Below are positions 11,281 to 21,392 of a DNA stretch of 64,000 nucleotides, piece by piece. The stretch is from Tuctoria greenei. Lineage: Eukaryota; Streptophyta; Magnoliopsida; Poales; Poaceae. The notes under the pieces were generated by a model. The model was given only the letters and a program-made list of their open reading frames with translations, was not told where the DNA came from and did not search any database. The stretch spans positions 39,177,298-39,241,297 of the forward strand of contig JAYESD010000010.1 in NCBI GenBank assembly GCA_036927565.1, written 5' to 3'. A program made the position numbers and the translations under genes. Each line of letters opens with the position of its first letter. Position 1 is the first letter of the stretch.

Positions 11281-11798
11281 AAAGATGGAACTCAGCAGTC
11301 TCACGATTCATGGATAGAAAAAAGGAAAAAGAAAAAGGATGGCACACGTTTCGACCCATGAACTATGAGACTGTTGACTTCCATCTTAATTGGCCAGTTT
11401 CTGATTCCGCTGATCTCTCCAGCATGCATTCACACTAGCTACTCTCTGGTGGCTGGACCCAGGGGATGTTGTGGCCCATTCAGCATACCCAGTGGGTGCA
11501 CCCTTGAGAAAAGTTGTTTTTGTATGTGGTGTTTGGTTGAGATAATGCAACTTGTGGTCATAATGATAAGAATTAAAAGATAGGAGTATATCAGATTCAA
11601 AAATCTTCATTACTTTCTTTACTCGGGGCTCGGGCCCGTCAAATTCGGAAATTCCTCCACTCATATCGTAACTGCATCAGTTATATACGTCCGTTTCCAA
11701 AATCCAAACTAGAGGTGTAGGCGAAGGTTTTTCACAAGAGAGAAGTTGCACCGCGCAACCGCAGACATCAACTGTAGGGACGACAAGGAGAGTACCCA
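11281..11798 (+). other. upstream region of exonuclease relic 1 (duplicated)
   Basis: From about 11437 (TAGCTACTCTCTGGTGGCTG) to the ATG, this region is repeated upstream of exonuclease relic 2 (14575-14722 and 15058-15282). The second copy is split by a 335-bp insertion. The shared stretch includes TCAAAAATCTTCATTACTTT and a TATATA-like box (GTTATATACG, about 11674). This is the old promoter and 5' leader of the gene. Confidence 0.65.
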
Positions 11799-12030
11799 AT
11801 GGCAGAGACTCAGGTGTACAACATGACGTTCGAGGACAACGTGATCACCACCACCGTGACGTCCTCCGACGAGGCTGTGGAGGACTGACTTGACGAGGTC
11901 CTCTCCGTCCATTGTCGGCGCCTTCATAAGCTCATCGTCAGGCTCGACGTCGAGTGGAGCCCTAGCTACTCCGCTGACCAAAAGGCCATCGCCATTCTGC
12001 AGGTCTGTGTCGGCTGCCATCGGCCACCCG
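11799..12030 (+). pseudogene. DEDDy 3'-5' exonuclease-like relic 1, truncated
   Basis: The ATG at 11799 opens a reading frame close to relic 2 (MAETQVYNMTFEDNVITTT). Motif I of the WRN/RNase D exonuclease fold is present as RLDVEW (Asp and Glu that bind metal). A TGA at 11886-11888 stands where relic 2 has Trp. The gene stops matching just after ILQVCVG and is replaced at about 12030 by the duplicated block. Motifs II and III are absent. Such small WRN-like exonuclease genes are common in grasses and would act on nucleic-acid 3' ends. This copy cannot. Confidence 0.75.
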
Positions 12031-12926
12031 AATTAATTGCATCTAGGGCTGTCAACGAGTTGAACTCGAGCGAGATTGTCTTTCTAAGCTTGAGTTTAAT
12101 AAAACACCAATTCGATCTCAAGTTGAGCCCAAAATTCATGTATATACAATAGAATCTACTAAATTTAGATTCACAACTAATGGAGTAGGAAGGTGGACGA
12201 TGTTGCACATTATTTGTTGCTATCATATCAAGTTGAGCCCATAATTCATGTATATACAATAGAATCTACTAAATTTAGATTCACAACTAATGGAGTAGGA
12301 AGGTGGATGATGTTGCACATTATTTGTTGCTATCATATATAAAAATTGTGTCCCATAAAACATTTTTAATAGGATTATATAGTTTAGTTAATCATACGTA
12401 TGTACATACCATAGATGACAACAACAAATAAGATTACTCAAGCTTTTCGAGCTCGCAAGCTCTTGGCTCGTTTAGAATTGGCACAATAGCCAACTTCATT
12501 CTGAAACTTTCAATCAAAACTCAGTTTGGTCTTTGAACTTTCAAATGGGTCAATTATTTAGTCCCTCAACTTCACACAACCGTTTCACTTTCATCCTTAG
12601 TCTGAGTTGGACATCCACATTGGCATGCCACATAAGCTGTTATGCCGCATCATCTACCCCAGCCACCTCACTTAGAAAAAGATAATAATTTTTTATCATC
12701 TTAACAAATAACTAGCTAATTAATTGGGGTGGATTTACGTAGTTGCATGGGATATACATATTTCTCCTCCATGTTTTTTTGCAAAACTATCAAGTGATAT
12801 ATCCTATGTCATATTACATATGTAAAAATATCATAAAATATAAAACTTTTAAGCCTAGGGAAGAGCAAACAGAGTAAACAGAGAGGAAGAGCAAACTTTT
12901 AAGCCTAGGGAATAAAATATAAAATG
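12031..12926. repeat. duplicated non-coding block, copy 2
   Basis: Second copy of the 8351-9118 block, which here truncates exonuclease relic 1. It is longer because about 112 bp (from about 12118) is tandemly duplicated: ATTCATGTATATACAATAG appears twice, followed each time by GGAGTAGGAAGGTGGA. The rest aligns with copy 1 to the AAGCCTAGGGAATAAAAT end. No gene. Confidence 0.75.
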
Positions 12927-12997
12927 AAGCTATACGGCTGACCGGGTACACGTACGGTCCGAGTGTGCCGGTGCACCTTAACCCCGTCGTGCGTCCC

Positions 12998-13222
12998 ATG
13001 TCAACCCTATTTTTCAGTTTGGTCAAATCTATCTTTGACCAATGGTTTACGTAATTTTGATCTGTTTTAACAATACAATAATTGTACTTTTAGATTTACC
13101 ATGAAAAATATTTCCATAATATATAATCTACATCTTATTGAAGTTAATAAATTCCATATAAATCATTGGTCAAAGGTAAGTTTGACCAAACTAGAAATAG
13201 AGTTGAGTTGGGGCGGATGAAG
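12998..13222. mobile_element. Stowaway-like MITE, diverged
   Basis: Inverted ends: TCAACCCTATTTTTCAGTTT near 13001, and the complement of AAACTAGAAATAGAGTTGAG near 13190. Inside these, GGTCAAA...TTTGACC pairs as well. The right edge GGGCGGATGAAG followed by TA at 13223-13224 fits a Stowaway terminus. The left terminus is eroded where it meets a short piece of the 340-bp repeat (12927-12998). Confidence 0.6.
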
Positions 13223-13450
13223 TATTATATGTAGCCGTTTGCTGCATAAGCTAGGTTTGGTCCTTGAAGCCGTAGCAATTTGTACAGGCGGCTGATGCGA
13301 TCGGGCGCACCAAGATTACGTGCGTGCCAGTTACCGAGGCGCCTTAAACCGCGAAGCGCATGCGCATCTTTGAATTCAATTCGAACCGCTCTGCGTCCCA
13401 TCACCACTACTGCGCGCATCGAGAGACGAACTACCACACTGCTACTACGC

Positions 13451-13457
13451 TATAAGA
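13451..13457 (+). promoter_or_regulatory. TATA box before unknown-protein relic 1
   Basis: TATAAGA, 72 bp before the ATG at 13529. Relic 2 of the same family has TATAAAG at 17727-17733 in a similar CGCTATAA context. Confidence 0.5.
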
Positions 13458-13528
13458 TCACTCGTGCACGCCATCGTCTTCTCCGCACAACCACTCTTCC
13501 TCTCTTCCTAAATCGTGCCAAAAACACC

Positions 13529-13960
13529 ATGGCTGACAAGAAAACGCCGCCGCCAAGCCCGCCGACGGACGCCAAGGGGAAGCATCCCCGACCGGACTCC
13601 CCCCCGGACGACATGGAGTGGGCTCTCTGGAAGATGGCGCACGATGTATTTGACAATACATCGCGCTCCATGCGCCGCCTTGGACTTGGTCCCCTTCCAG
13701 AGCATACTGGAATGGGGACCACGGGCCACTATGTCTTCGGCATGACGCACTTGGCCGATCGCCTCGATGTCCTCTAGGACACGCTAGAGGTCGAGCTCGG
13801 CGTCGCCGGCCGTGACAACCTGGTAGCGGCGACGTCCATGAAACTAGACTTATCGTCTCCACCGCGGGAGGCACCCCCGCCCTGCAGTGAGGAGCCCAAG
13901 AAGGAGGAGGAAGCAGAGGAGGAGGAGGAGGAGGAGGAGGAGGAGGAGGAGAAGAAGTAG
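13529..13960 (+). pseudogene. unrecognised small acidic-tailed protein, relic 1
   Basis: ATG 13529 (ACACCATGGCTGAC, a good plant start context). The frame reads to TAG at 13958-13960 but is cut by an in-frame TAG at 13775-13777. The N-terminus is proline- and charge-rich. The core holds AHDVFDNTSRSMRRLGLG, then a HTGM segment, GHYVFG and ADRLDVL. The C-terminus is a run of about a dozen Glu encoded by a GAG repeat. The same core and C-terminal acidity occur in relic 2 (17863-18452), and the T-rich 3' flank (AGTTTTTTCTTG) is shared, so this was a real gene family. I do not recognise the family. No membrane segment or enzyme motif is seen. It lies between the two exonuclease relics. Confidence 0.65.
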
Positions 13961-14722
13961 TTTTTTCTTGTTTTTAGTTGTGTTGTTTTTCTTTTCTTGT
14001 TTCTAGTTTGTAATTTTTTTGTCTTGTTTGTAATATATCGTCTTAAGGTAATGAACTTTATTTTGTAGTTCATTGGTGCGCAAAAATAGTTCTAATGTTG
14101 CTGTTCTAACGATAAACTAGTAGAATATTTATCTCTTTTATTTTTTTAGAATGGAATATATTTCTGCTTCCAACTCTACTGAGCCGGAGATCCAGAAAGT
14201 ACATAGTAAATCACAAAAGACGCTAGAACAGTTTCTGGAGTATCAACTTTAGCCCAGATTAATAAAGCTAAACATAACAGACCATAGGTCCTAGAAGCAC
14301 CATAGCAAAATAGCATCGACTCCATTCACGATCATTTTTTGGAGTGCTTTTCACTTCTCTCCAGTGCATCACTTCTGGTCCGCAACACCCCCAGATCACC
14401 GCTCGCTCCAGGTGCCGATAACATCAGTAGGAGCCCTCTGTTCATTTTGGAGCCTGATTTTTTAACGGTTCATCAAATTAATTGCATGCCTTGTACAATA
14501 TAATTTCCAACATGTTGTACTCGTCCTTTCGAAGAAACGACAGCCGTAGGCGCTAGCCGCTATGTGTTCAGATTTTAGCTACTCTCTGGTGGCTGGACCC
14601 AGGGTATCTCGTGGCCCACCCGGCATACCCAGTGGGTGCGCCCTTGAGAAAAGTTGTTGTTGTTGTACGTGATGTTTTGTTGAGACAATGAAACTTGTGG
14701 TCATAATGATAAGAATTAGAAA
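13961..14722. other. 3' flank and duplicated intergenic sequence
   Basis: Up to about 14080 this is the T-rich 3' flank of relic 1. 14469-14575 (TTCATCAAATTAATT to CGCTATGTGTTCAGATTTTA) recurs at about 17095-17200. 14575-14722 repeats 11437-11590. No gene in 14080-14470. Confidence 0.55.
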
Positions 14723-15057
14723 ATGGAAATGCTACCGTTCAGTCGCCTGATGCGTCAGGCGACTGCTCACTCGCTGGCGCGCAACCGCACAAGGAAGAAA
14801 GAGTGGGTGCACAGCCGCACATGGAAAAAAGATGATAATTTTTTCTTTTATTAATTGTAATCTGCAATTTGTGAGGATTATGTTAATCGTAAAATAATAG
14901 ACAAATATTTTTGTGATTGATTAACTTATAGAAATAAGGGTTAATGATTAATCACAAAGATTAGATGTTAATGATAGTAATTAGCTGCTAATTACTTGGT
15001 GCCTCAAATTTTCTCAAAGTTCAGTTACATGAAATTTAGACGGTCCCATTAAAAAAT
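14723..15057. mobile_element. MITE-like insertion M1 upstream of exonuclease relic 2
   Basis: 335 bp present here but missing from the otherwise matching upstream region of relic 1 (between 11582 and 11583), so it is an insertion. It begins with a short palindrome, GTCGCCTGATGCGTCAGGCGAC. The AT-rich body (14825-15020) occurs inverted at 16206-16480. No target duplication is certain. Confidence 0.65.
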
Positions 15058-15282
15058 AGGAAGAGTATATTAGATTCAAAAATCTTCATTACTTTCTTTA
15101 CTCAGGGCTCGGGCCAGTCAAATTCGGAAACTCCTCTGCTCATATCGTAACTGCATCAGTTATATATCCACGCCCATTTCCAAAATCCAAACTAAAGGTG
15201 TAGATGAAGGTTTGCACAAGAGAGAAGTTGCACCGCGCTGCCGCATACGGCAACCGTAGGGACAACAAGGAGAGAGGACCCA

Positions 15283-15880
15283 ATGGCGGGGACTCAGTTG
15301 TACAACGTGACATTCGAGGACGACATGATCACCACCACCGTGACGTCCTCCGGCGAGGCTGTGGAGGACTGGCTCGATGAGGTCCTCTCCGTCCACCGTC
15401 GGCGCCTTCACAAGATCGTTGTCGGGTTCGACATCGAGTGGTGCCCCAGCTACTCTGCCGACCAGAACCCCGTCGCCATTCTGCAGCTCTACGTCGGCCC
15501 CGCTGCCTCATCTTCCAGGTCATCCACACTGACTACTTCCCCGACAAGCTAGAAGATTTCCTCGGCAATTCCGACTACTGCTTCGTCGGCGTGGGCGTGG
15601 AGGGTGATGCCGACCGACTTTAGAAGGACTGGCAGCTGAAGGTGGCCAAAAGGTGGACCTGGCCAAGCTCGCGACGGAGGAGATGTATCGCCCGATCCTC
15701 CACCGCACGGGGCTGAAGAACATCGCGAGCGCCGTGATGGGCGCTGACATGGAGAAACCTTACCAGGTGAGGATGGCCACTGGGACGCGTATAATCTCCG
15801 GCGAGGATATCAATTATGCCTGCATCGACGCCTTTGTCTCCTTCGAGGTCAGCCGCAAGATGCTCTCTGGCGACTACTAA
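15283..15880 (+). pseudogene. DEDDy 3'-5' exonuclease-like relic 2
   Basis: A WRN/RNase D-type 3'-5' exonuclease whose full motif set can be read across three frames. Motif I is VVGFDIEW (Asp, Glu), motif II FVGVGVEGDADRL (Asp), and motif III YACIDAF (Tyr-x3-Asp of the DEDDy class). Breaks: a one-base loss near 15500 after LQLYVG, a TAG after DADRL near 15620, and another one-base loss near 15650 before VDLAKLA. The natural stop is at 15878-15880. At about 200 codons it is the size of the small plant WRN-exo-like proteins, with no helicase domain. Its upstream region is shared with relic 1. Family assignment is from motifs only. Confidence 0.85.
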
Positions 15881-16205
15881 TCTAAAGATCGTGTTTGCTG
15901 ATCGGCTACCGTCGATCATCCCAGCATGGAATTCGCAGGTGCAACACTCAAGTTCTAGCTTTTCTACTTGTGTGCTCAATCTCTCATAAGATTATTTTTT
16001 TCTTGTGGAAACATTATATCTTGGGTTCATATTAGATGTGTGCCCCACCGTTGTTGGGTCCACATGCCAGTTGCAGTAATAACTGCAGGGCAGAGGATTT
16101 CATCGCCACTGTCTTGGCATTTAAGTTAATATTTTAGTAGTTTTTATGATGATTGTTGAAAAAAAGAATAGTTTTTGTGATGGAAGATTAGCTGGAGTCT
16201 ATTTG

Positions 16206-16480
16206 TCAAGTGTCTAAAATTTGAGAAAATTTTAGGCAACAAATCATTAGAAGGTAATAATTACTGTCATTAGTCACTTATTTTGCAATTAATCATTAAC
16301 CATTAATTTTATAGGTTAAGCAATTACAAATTAACATAGTCCCTACAATTACGGAATTACAACTACTAGCTCCCTCCATCCCAAATTACTTGTCACTCTT
16401 TTCAGTTCAAAAAATGAACTAATTAATTAAAGAGCGACAAGTAATTTGGAAGATGGAGGCATTACATATTAATAATTTTG
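16206..16480. mobile_element. MITE-like copy M2, inverted relative to M1
   Basis: Starts TTTGAGAAAATTTTAGGCAA, the inverted counterpart of M1's TGCCTCAAATTTTCTCAAA. AATCATTAACC and similar AT-rich words follow in matching inverted order. It sits downstream of exonuclease relic 2, so the gene is bracketed by an inverted pair. A Stowaway MITE is nested in it. Confidence 0.6.
16367..16463. mobile_element. Stowaway-like MITE nested in M2
   Basis: CTCCCTCCATCCCAAATTAC on the left and GTAATTTGGAAGATGGAGG on the right form the inverted ends around a 95-bp element, with a TA on each side. It is the same family type as 7902-8007. Confidence 0.8.
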
Positions 16481-17862
16481 AATATGTAAGAAACTGCGCT
16501 GCCGCCCCGAGCTCTGCGCGCCACCGCCCCGATCTCCACGCGCCACCGCGCGTCGACCCGCCCGCGTACGTTCCACCGTGAGGCTACAAACTGTGAGCCA
16601 AAAGGTCAGCCCTGCACGCCATTGGTCCGACCTCTGCCTCGACGTCGCCTTAGCATGCCGCCATCTCAGCGCATTGCCTTCGGCCTCCGTGCTGCCACCG
16701 TCGGTTAGATCAGCAGCGCGGGCTAAGGCTAGGGCTTTTAAAAACATGTATGTTATTTTACATGCATCGGGGTTTTTCATATGCATGTTAGTTGTCCATG
16801 CATGCTACGCCCCAAACATGATCAACGAGCCTCAAACATGACGATCTCTCATCAAAAATCTAAGAATAGAATATTTCCTATCATGTATATATATTTCTAT
16901 ATTTATCATATTCTCTACCATGCATGTGTATGCTCTCAACCTATATGGCAGTTTATCTACCACACTAATGAAGAATATTATCCTGTCATTAATAGAGATT
17001 ACAAATTTGACAGTAAGGATGTTCCCTCGAGGGTACGAGGATAGAATGTGGACTACCATCTAATAAGCACACAGCTCTTACTACATATGTGGTTCATCAA
17101 ATTAATCGATCGCATGCTGCCATGTATCGCTGTACTCGTCTTTTTAATAAACGACAGCTGTAGGCGCTAGCCGCTATGTGTTCTGATTTTAGGAACAAAT
17201 GAACACACTTGTGAAAACACGTACGCCACATCTGATCCTCAACATCATTAAATTAACATGATCCTCAACAAGGGGGCACATAAATCCTCAACACATGATC
17301 AATCATGCTTGATCGTGAGTCTCTTTCACATGCATTATATTCGTGTCCACCATCATATATGATCATGACAATTATCATTGTTTCGATATGGACTCTCAGT
17401 CGGCAACGTTCGGATCCTCCAAAAAAAGAAGATATGGACTCTCGGTCGATTGCCACGCGCGTTCACGTCAATCTTCCGCACCTCATTGAAATCGTTCGCA
17501 CGAACTATTACGAACACCGCGGGACAGACCTACAAAATATGTCAGGTGGGCCATTGCATACCCTAGGCCCCTTTGTGTGTCAAATTAAAAAACTGGCTGA
17601 TGGGACGTGTCGAGCCGTTTCGAGAGGAGGCAAACCGCGGTTTGGAGTAACTCCGACCGTCGATTCAAAAGCATAGTTCTCGAGGCGTCCGATCATCTCC
17701 ACTCGTGCGCTTAGACGATGACCCGCTATAAAGGCACACTGTCCTCTTCTTCTTCGCCGCACCTCTCGATCGATCTTAGCCTCCAAACTTCTCCTCTTGC
17801 TTCTCCTCCACACCACCGTCGACCACCTCTCTCTCTTGGTTCGCACCTCCGTTGCCGCACAA
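16481..17862. other. intergenic, GC-rich patch and duplicated segments
   Basis: 16490-16735 is GC-rich with no conserved reading. 16767-16860 (ATGCATGTTAGTTGTCCATG, CATGATCAACGAGCCTCAAA) recurs at about 20365-20455, and 17290-17350 resembles 20466-20525. 17095-17200 repeats 14469-14575. A TATA box (TATAAAG, 17727-17733) lies 130 bp before the ATG of relic 2 at 17863. No protein gene seen. Confidence 0.5.
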
Positions 17863-18452
17863 ATGGGTAGCCCCGCACCGAAGCGCTCCAGGCCATTGAC
17901 GTCCTCCAAACCTCCTTCTTCGTTCCCATCACTACCAATGCGGGTGGAACTGGTGGCAACGTCCTCACTTCCTCCACCCCCGTCTCTGCCCGCGGCACCT
18001 GCACCTCCTCTGTCCGACTTTGATGAGATTGTCCGCCTCTTTGAGAAATGCATCGCCAAACTCGAGGGCGAGCTTAAGGAGGTCACCGACGACCTGTTCG
18101 CCGCTGACGTGCAAGCAAGAGCGCTCGACACAATGGCGTAGGATGTATTTGATAATACATCTTGCTCCTGTCGCCGTCTGGGACTTGGGATCCTTCCCCA
18201 CCACACCAGCATGGACTCCGCCGGCTACTACATCTTCTGGTTAGGCTTTGTGGCCACTCGTCTCGATGCCTCTACGAGACGATCAGTGAGGAGGCTGGGG
18301 TGGAGTTTCGCGAGCAACTGGTGAACGCTGTCGGCTGGATGTTCGGTCTGGTGCTGGAGGATGCGCCGCCGACGGTTGTGGCGGAGGCGGAGGTGCCGCC
18401 GGCGAATGCGGAGGCGGCAGTAGAGGAGGTGGACAAGTCCTCCTCCGAGTAG
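17863..18452 (+). pseudogene. unrecognised small acidic-tailed protein, relic 2
   Basis: ATG 17863 (MGSPAPKRSRP) opens a Pro/Ser-rich N-terminus, then a helical stretch (FDEIVRLFEKCIAKLEGEL). TAG at 18139-18141 interrupts it just before the shared core DVFDNTSCSCRRLGLG, with an HTSM segment and GYYIF. A one-base loss near 18270 shifts the frame. The tail continues as YETISEEAGVEF and an acidic EVDKSSSE end (TAG 18450-18452). It is longer than relic 1 because of the N-terminal helix. Neighbours and 3' flank match those of relic 1, so it is a duplicate. Family not recognised. Confidence 0.65.
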
Positions 18453-18851
18453 AGTAGGATTAGTAGTAGTTTTTTCTTTTGTTTTCTATGTGTTTTTTTT
18501 CTTGTTTGTAATATATGTGTTGTTTTTATGTAAATGGAAAATGTCTTTTATGTTCATGAACAATGTGTCCTACAATATGCATTAACGAAAAACATTGCAT
18601 ATGGAAAATTAACATATTAGTAATATTATATCTAATAAATATTAAACACATTAGGATGTAGTATTATATTCCAAAAAATTACGAAAATAAAAGGCTAGAC
18701 CGTGTATCTATACATTGCATACGAATGATGCAAATACTAATTATTTTTATTTCTTTTCTCTTTAACAGCTGTCGTCATGCCCCCCCCCCCACCCGGCCTG
18801 GCCCTAGGCGGTAGCCCCTGCCGCCTAGGCCCAGAGCTGGGCCTGCCTTAA
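18453..18851. other. 3' flank of relic 2 and C-rich tract
   Basis: The T-rich 3' flank to about 18545 matches that of relic 1 (CTTGTTTGTAATATAT). A homopolymer of about 12 C lies at about 18781, followed by GC-rich palindrome-like sequence. No gene. Confidence 0.5.
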
Positions 18852-19012
18852 GACCATCCGCAGTGGTTTCCTCTAAAACTTACTCTATGTCTCTATCCCT
18901 CTATACTTCTAGTATATCCTCTATACATCCAGCATTTCACTCTGGACACTTACTCTATACTTCCAGTAATCCACTCTATATTTACAGTCCAGTAAACTTT
19001 ACAATAAGATTT
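18852..19012. mobile_element. half of a MITE-like element
   Basis: TAAGACCATCCGCAGTGG resembles the right terminus of the 10147-10280 MITE (GACCATCTACAGTGG when inverted). It is followed by repeated CTCTATACTTC-type words. A matching opposite terminus was not found, so it is a fragment. Confidence 0.4.
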
Positions 19013-19559
19013 AACCCCTTGGTGTGGGAATCGAATTCTCTACGGCAGAGCCGCACAACCGTCTCTGTGTGACCCTGCCGAGATGGTTGCCACATACGTT
19101 CATGCTCCAAATCTTACAGCCATACAGCCAAGGGTGCACTGCACAGTTCCCACGACTGTGCCACCCTGCCCTGATGATTGCCACGTACGCCAACGCCTCG
19201 AATCTTGGAGCGCGCACAGACACAACACAACAATCGAACAATTGATGAACGTCATTTCGAAGTGTGAAGCGACCCATGCAAGGAAAAAGCCGATGGACTG
19301 TTCGAACTAATGATGAATGAGTGAGCGAACTATAACATAGGAAACCGAAAACACTCTCTCGGTTTGACAGGTAACAAGGCCAACGACGAACAATGCTTTT
19401 ATATTATTCGTACTGTCATTTCAACAAATGAGACAACACCTTTTATAGGCTTGGAGCACATGAACTCCACGTCCAAAATTTGCTCAGCAATCCGAATGAC
19501 TCGGCGCTCGACGTGCACGATCCATCATGCGCAGGAGCATGACGTAGCCAAAAAGATTT
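19013..19559. other. non-coding, ~55-bp duplication
   Basis: CCCTGCCGAGATGGTTGCCA (19072) recurs diverged as CCCTGCCCTGATGATTGCCA near 19166, each followed by an AATCTT-containing end. No gene, RNA or element boundary is otherwise supported. Confidence 0.4.
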
Positions 19560-20030
19560 GTGTTTGGTTGCTTGTCTTGGATTGGATTGACTTGGATTAA
19601 TTGGATGGTCCAGTCATATATTATTTGTTTCACGGTCAGACGATCAGGGTGATCCAGGTTCGAGGAATATTCCTCACAGATGATGGATGAGATGGTCCAA
19701 GAAATTTGGTTGGATGAGTCCATCCACCTTATCTAATTATGCTTCTTAGTAATGTAATTAGTGATAATTAACTTGTTTATTGTTGATTAATAATTACAAT
19801 TATGATATTAACATTAATATTTGCTAGTAATATGATAATTAGTATATAAATAATTAATATTATGAAATTATCAACTTAGATGATTCAATAATCCACCCAA
19901 GTTTCATCCAACCTACCAAACAAAAAATTGGATCGTCCAGTCCATCCAACCAAACGTTAATTTGGATGATCCAATACATAAAGAAATGGATGATCCGATA
20001 TCCAATCCAACTTCGACGTCAAACCAAATG
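19560..20030. mobile_element. large AT-rich MITE with TTGGATTGGAT termini
   Basis: The left end TGTTTGGTTGC with TTGGATTGGAT is matched by the complement of ATCCAATCCAACTTCGACG and CAAACCAAA at the right end. Further inverted TGGATGATCC/GGATGGTCCA words lie inside. The centre (19740-19880) is very AT-rich. About 470 bp. The superfamily is uncertain because no target duplication was identified. Confidence 0.6.
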
Positions 20031-20525
20031 CAATTGACTGAGCACTTTGTCGCATGTCACTAGTGTACGCACATACACGGCCTCAACACCATGTTTAGGG
20101 TGCATCTTGGACTAACCACATGACCCGACCAAACACTCACGTAATTAGCATACACCTGCAGGAGAAACTACCTGGCCGCATCCTTCGCATACGAAAGGCA
20201 ACGCCGACCAACTTATACTTTGTACTACGTACAAAGAATTTTCCTTGTGCATGAGCCAAGCAAGCCCTTCTAATGCGACAACTAATAATCATCACGTGAT
20301 CAATGAGCCACAACCTTGACAAAAATAAAAAACATGTAATGTCCTCATCAAACATGATCACGAGGTTTTCAAGTGCATGTTGTTACTTGTCCATGCTTGC
20401 TATGCCCCAAACATGATCAACGAGCCTCAAACATGACGATCTTTCGACAAAAAGAGAGAAAACACGTTTAACATCATCATACATGATCATCGGCATCTCT
20501 CTCACATGCATGTTATAGTTGTCCA
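20031..20525. other. intergenic, duplicate of 16.77-17.35 kb
   Basis: 20365-20525 repeats pieces of 16767-16860 and 17290-17350. The rest shows nothing recognisable. It ends at the start of the E1 5' LTR. Confidence 0.5.
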
Positions 20526-21392
20526 TGATGAGGACATCAACACCCTCGATACATCCACACCAACTCAGCTACCGGTTTCTGGTCCGATCACTCGCGCTCG
20601 TGCACACCAACTAAACTATGAGGTGAACTCGTTCTTGGCCTTATGTCCATCTTATCTAGACTGCGGAACTACGTGCTTTCTTGTTTTTCTTAGGAACAAT
20701 GGAGAGGAGCCAATGGGAAGGGAATTCGCATGGACGGGATTTGGACAGCAGAACAACACCAACTTGTGATGGCCACCACTACTTCATACGGACTCCAATT
20801 TGGGCATTCAAGTACTTCTTGGAAATATTTATCAAGTCTACTTTCAAAGGATCTGGCCTCATGTCCATATCTATTCGGAATCGGCCGCAATCGTTATTTT
20901 AATACCAATATCTTTTCTGTCCATGGTGCTGCATCACCAAAATTAGGCCCATGGCCCATGTATCATTTGGAGTCTATTAGGGACTTGTGATTAGGGTTTC
21001 TCATGACCCTAGGGAGGTAATAAATAGTAGCTGCCGCCCATATTAGCTGGTGGTTTTTGTTTATTCGTAAGTTAGCTTTTGCTGCTTCCTTGAACACGCG
21101 CATGTCGACTAGATCGCCAGTCTACTTGTATCCAAAACCCCACTTTAGATTGATTCAACTGATAAGTGCTTGTTCTTCTTGTTCTTGCGTGTTCTTCGAT
21201 TGCTTGCAAGAACAAAGGCCCTCGTGGTCAGGTTGATTGTGCGCCAGCAAGATCAATACAACTTCGGAGTCGGTGTACCAATCACTAAGGCGCATCGTCT
21301 TGGGGATAGTGTAGTCGGATCGCCAACGTCTTCTCCTCCACAAATCGAACCATCCTATTCTCATCAAAAGATCGGGAACCAAGATCCTATCA
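20526..21392 (+). repeat. 5' LTR of E1
   Basis: 867 bp, TGATGAGGACATCAACAC to ATCCTATCA, followed after two bases by AGGTAATCAGAGCAAGG, a damaged Met-tRNA primer site. The first 250 bp can be read as the C-terminal coding tail (PITRARAHQLNYE). It contains the TTCTTCGATTGCTTGCA segment shared by all four TGATG-type LTRs in the window. Confidence 0.85.

Noticed and set aside
9620..11359. Many 60-95 codon readings in the 340-bp repeat array
   Set aside because: They fall in different frames in different units, so they reflect repeat sequence and not protein conservation.
16490..16735. Exon of a GC-rich host gene
   Set aside because: Readings on both strands lack splice signals and conserved motifs.
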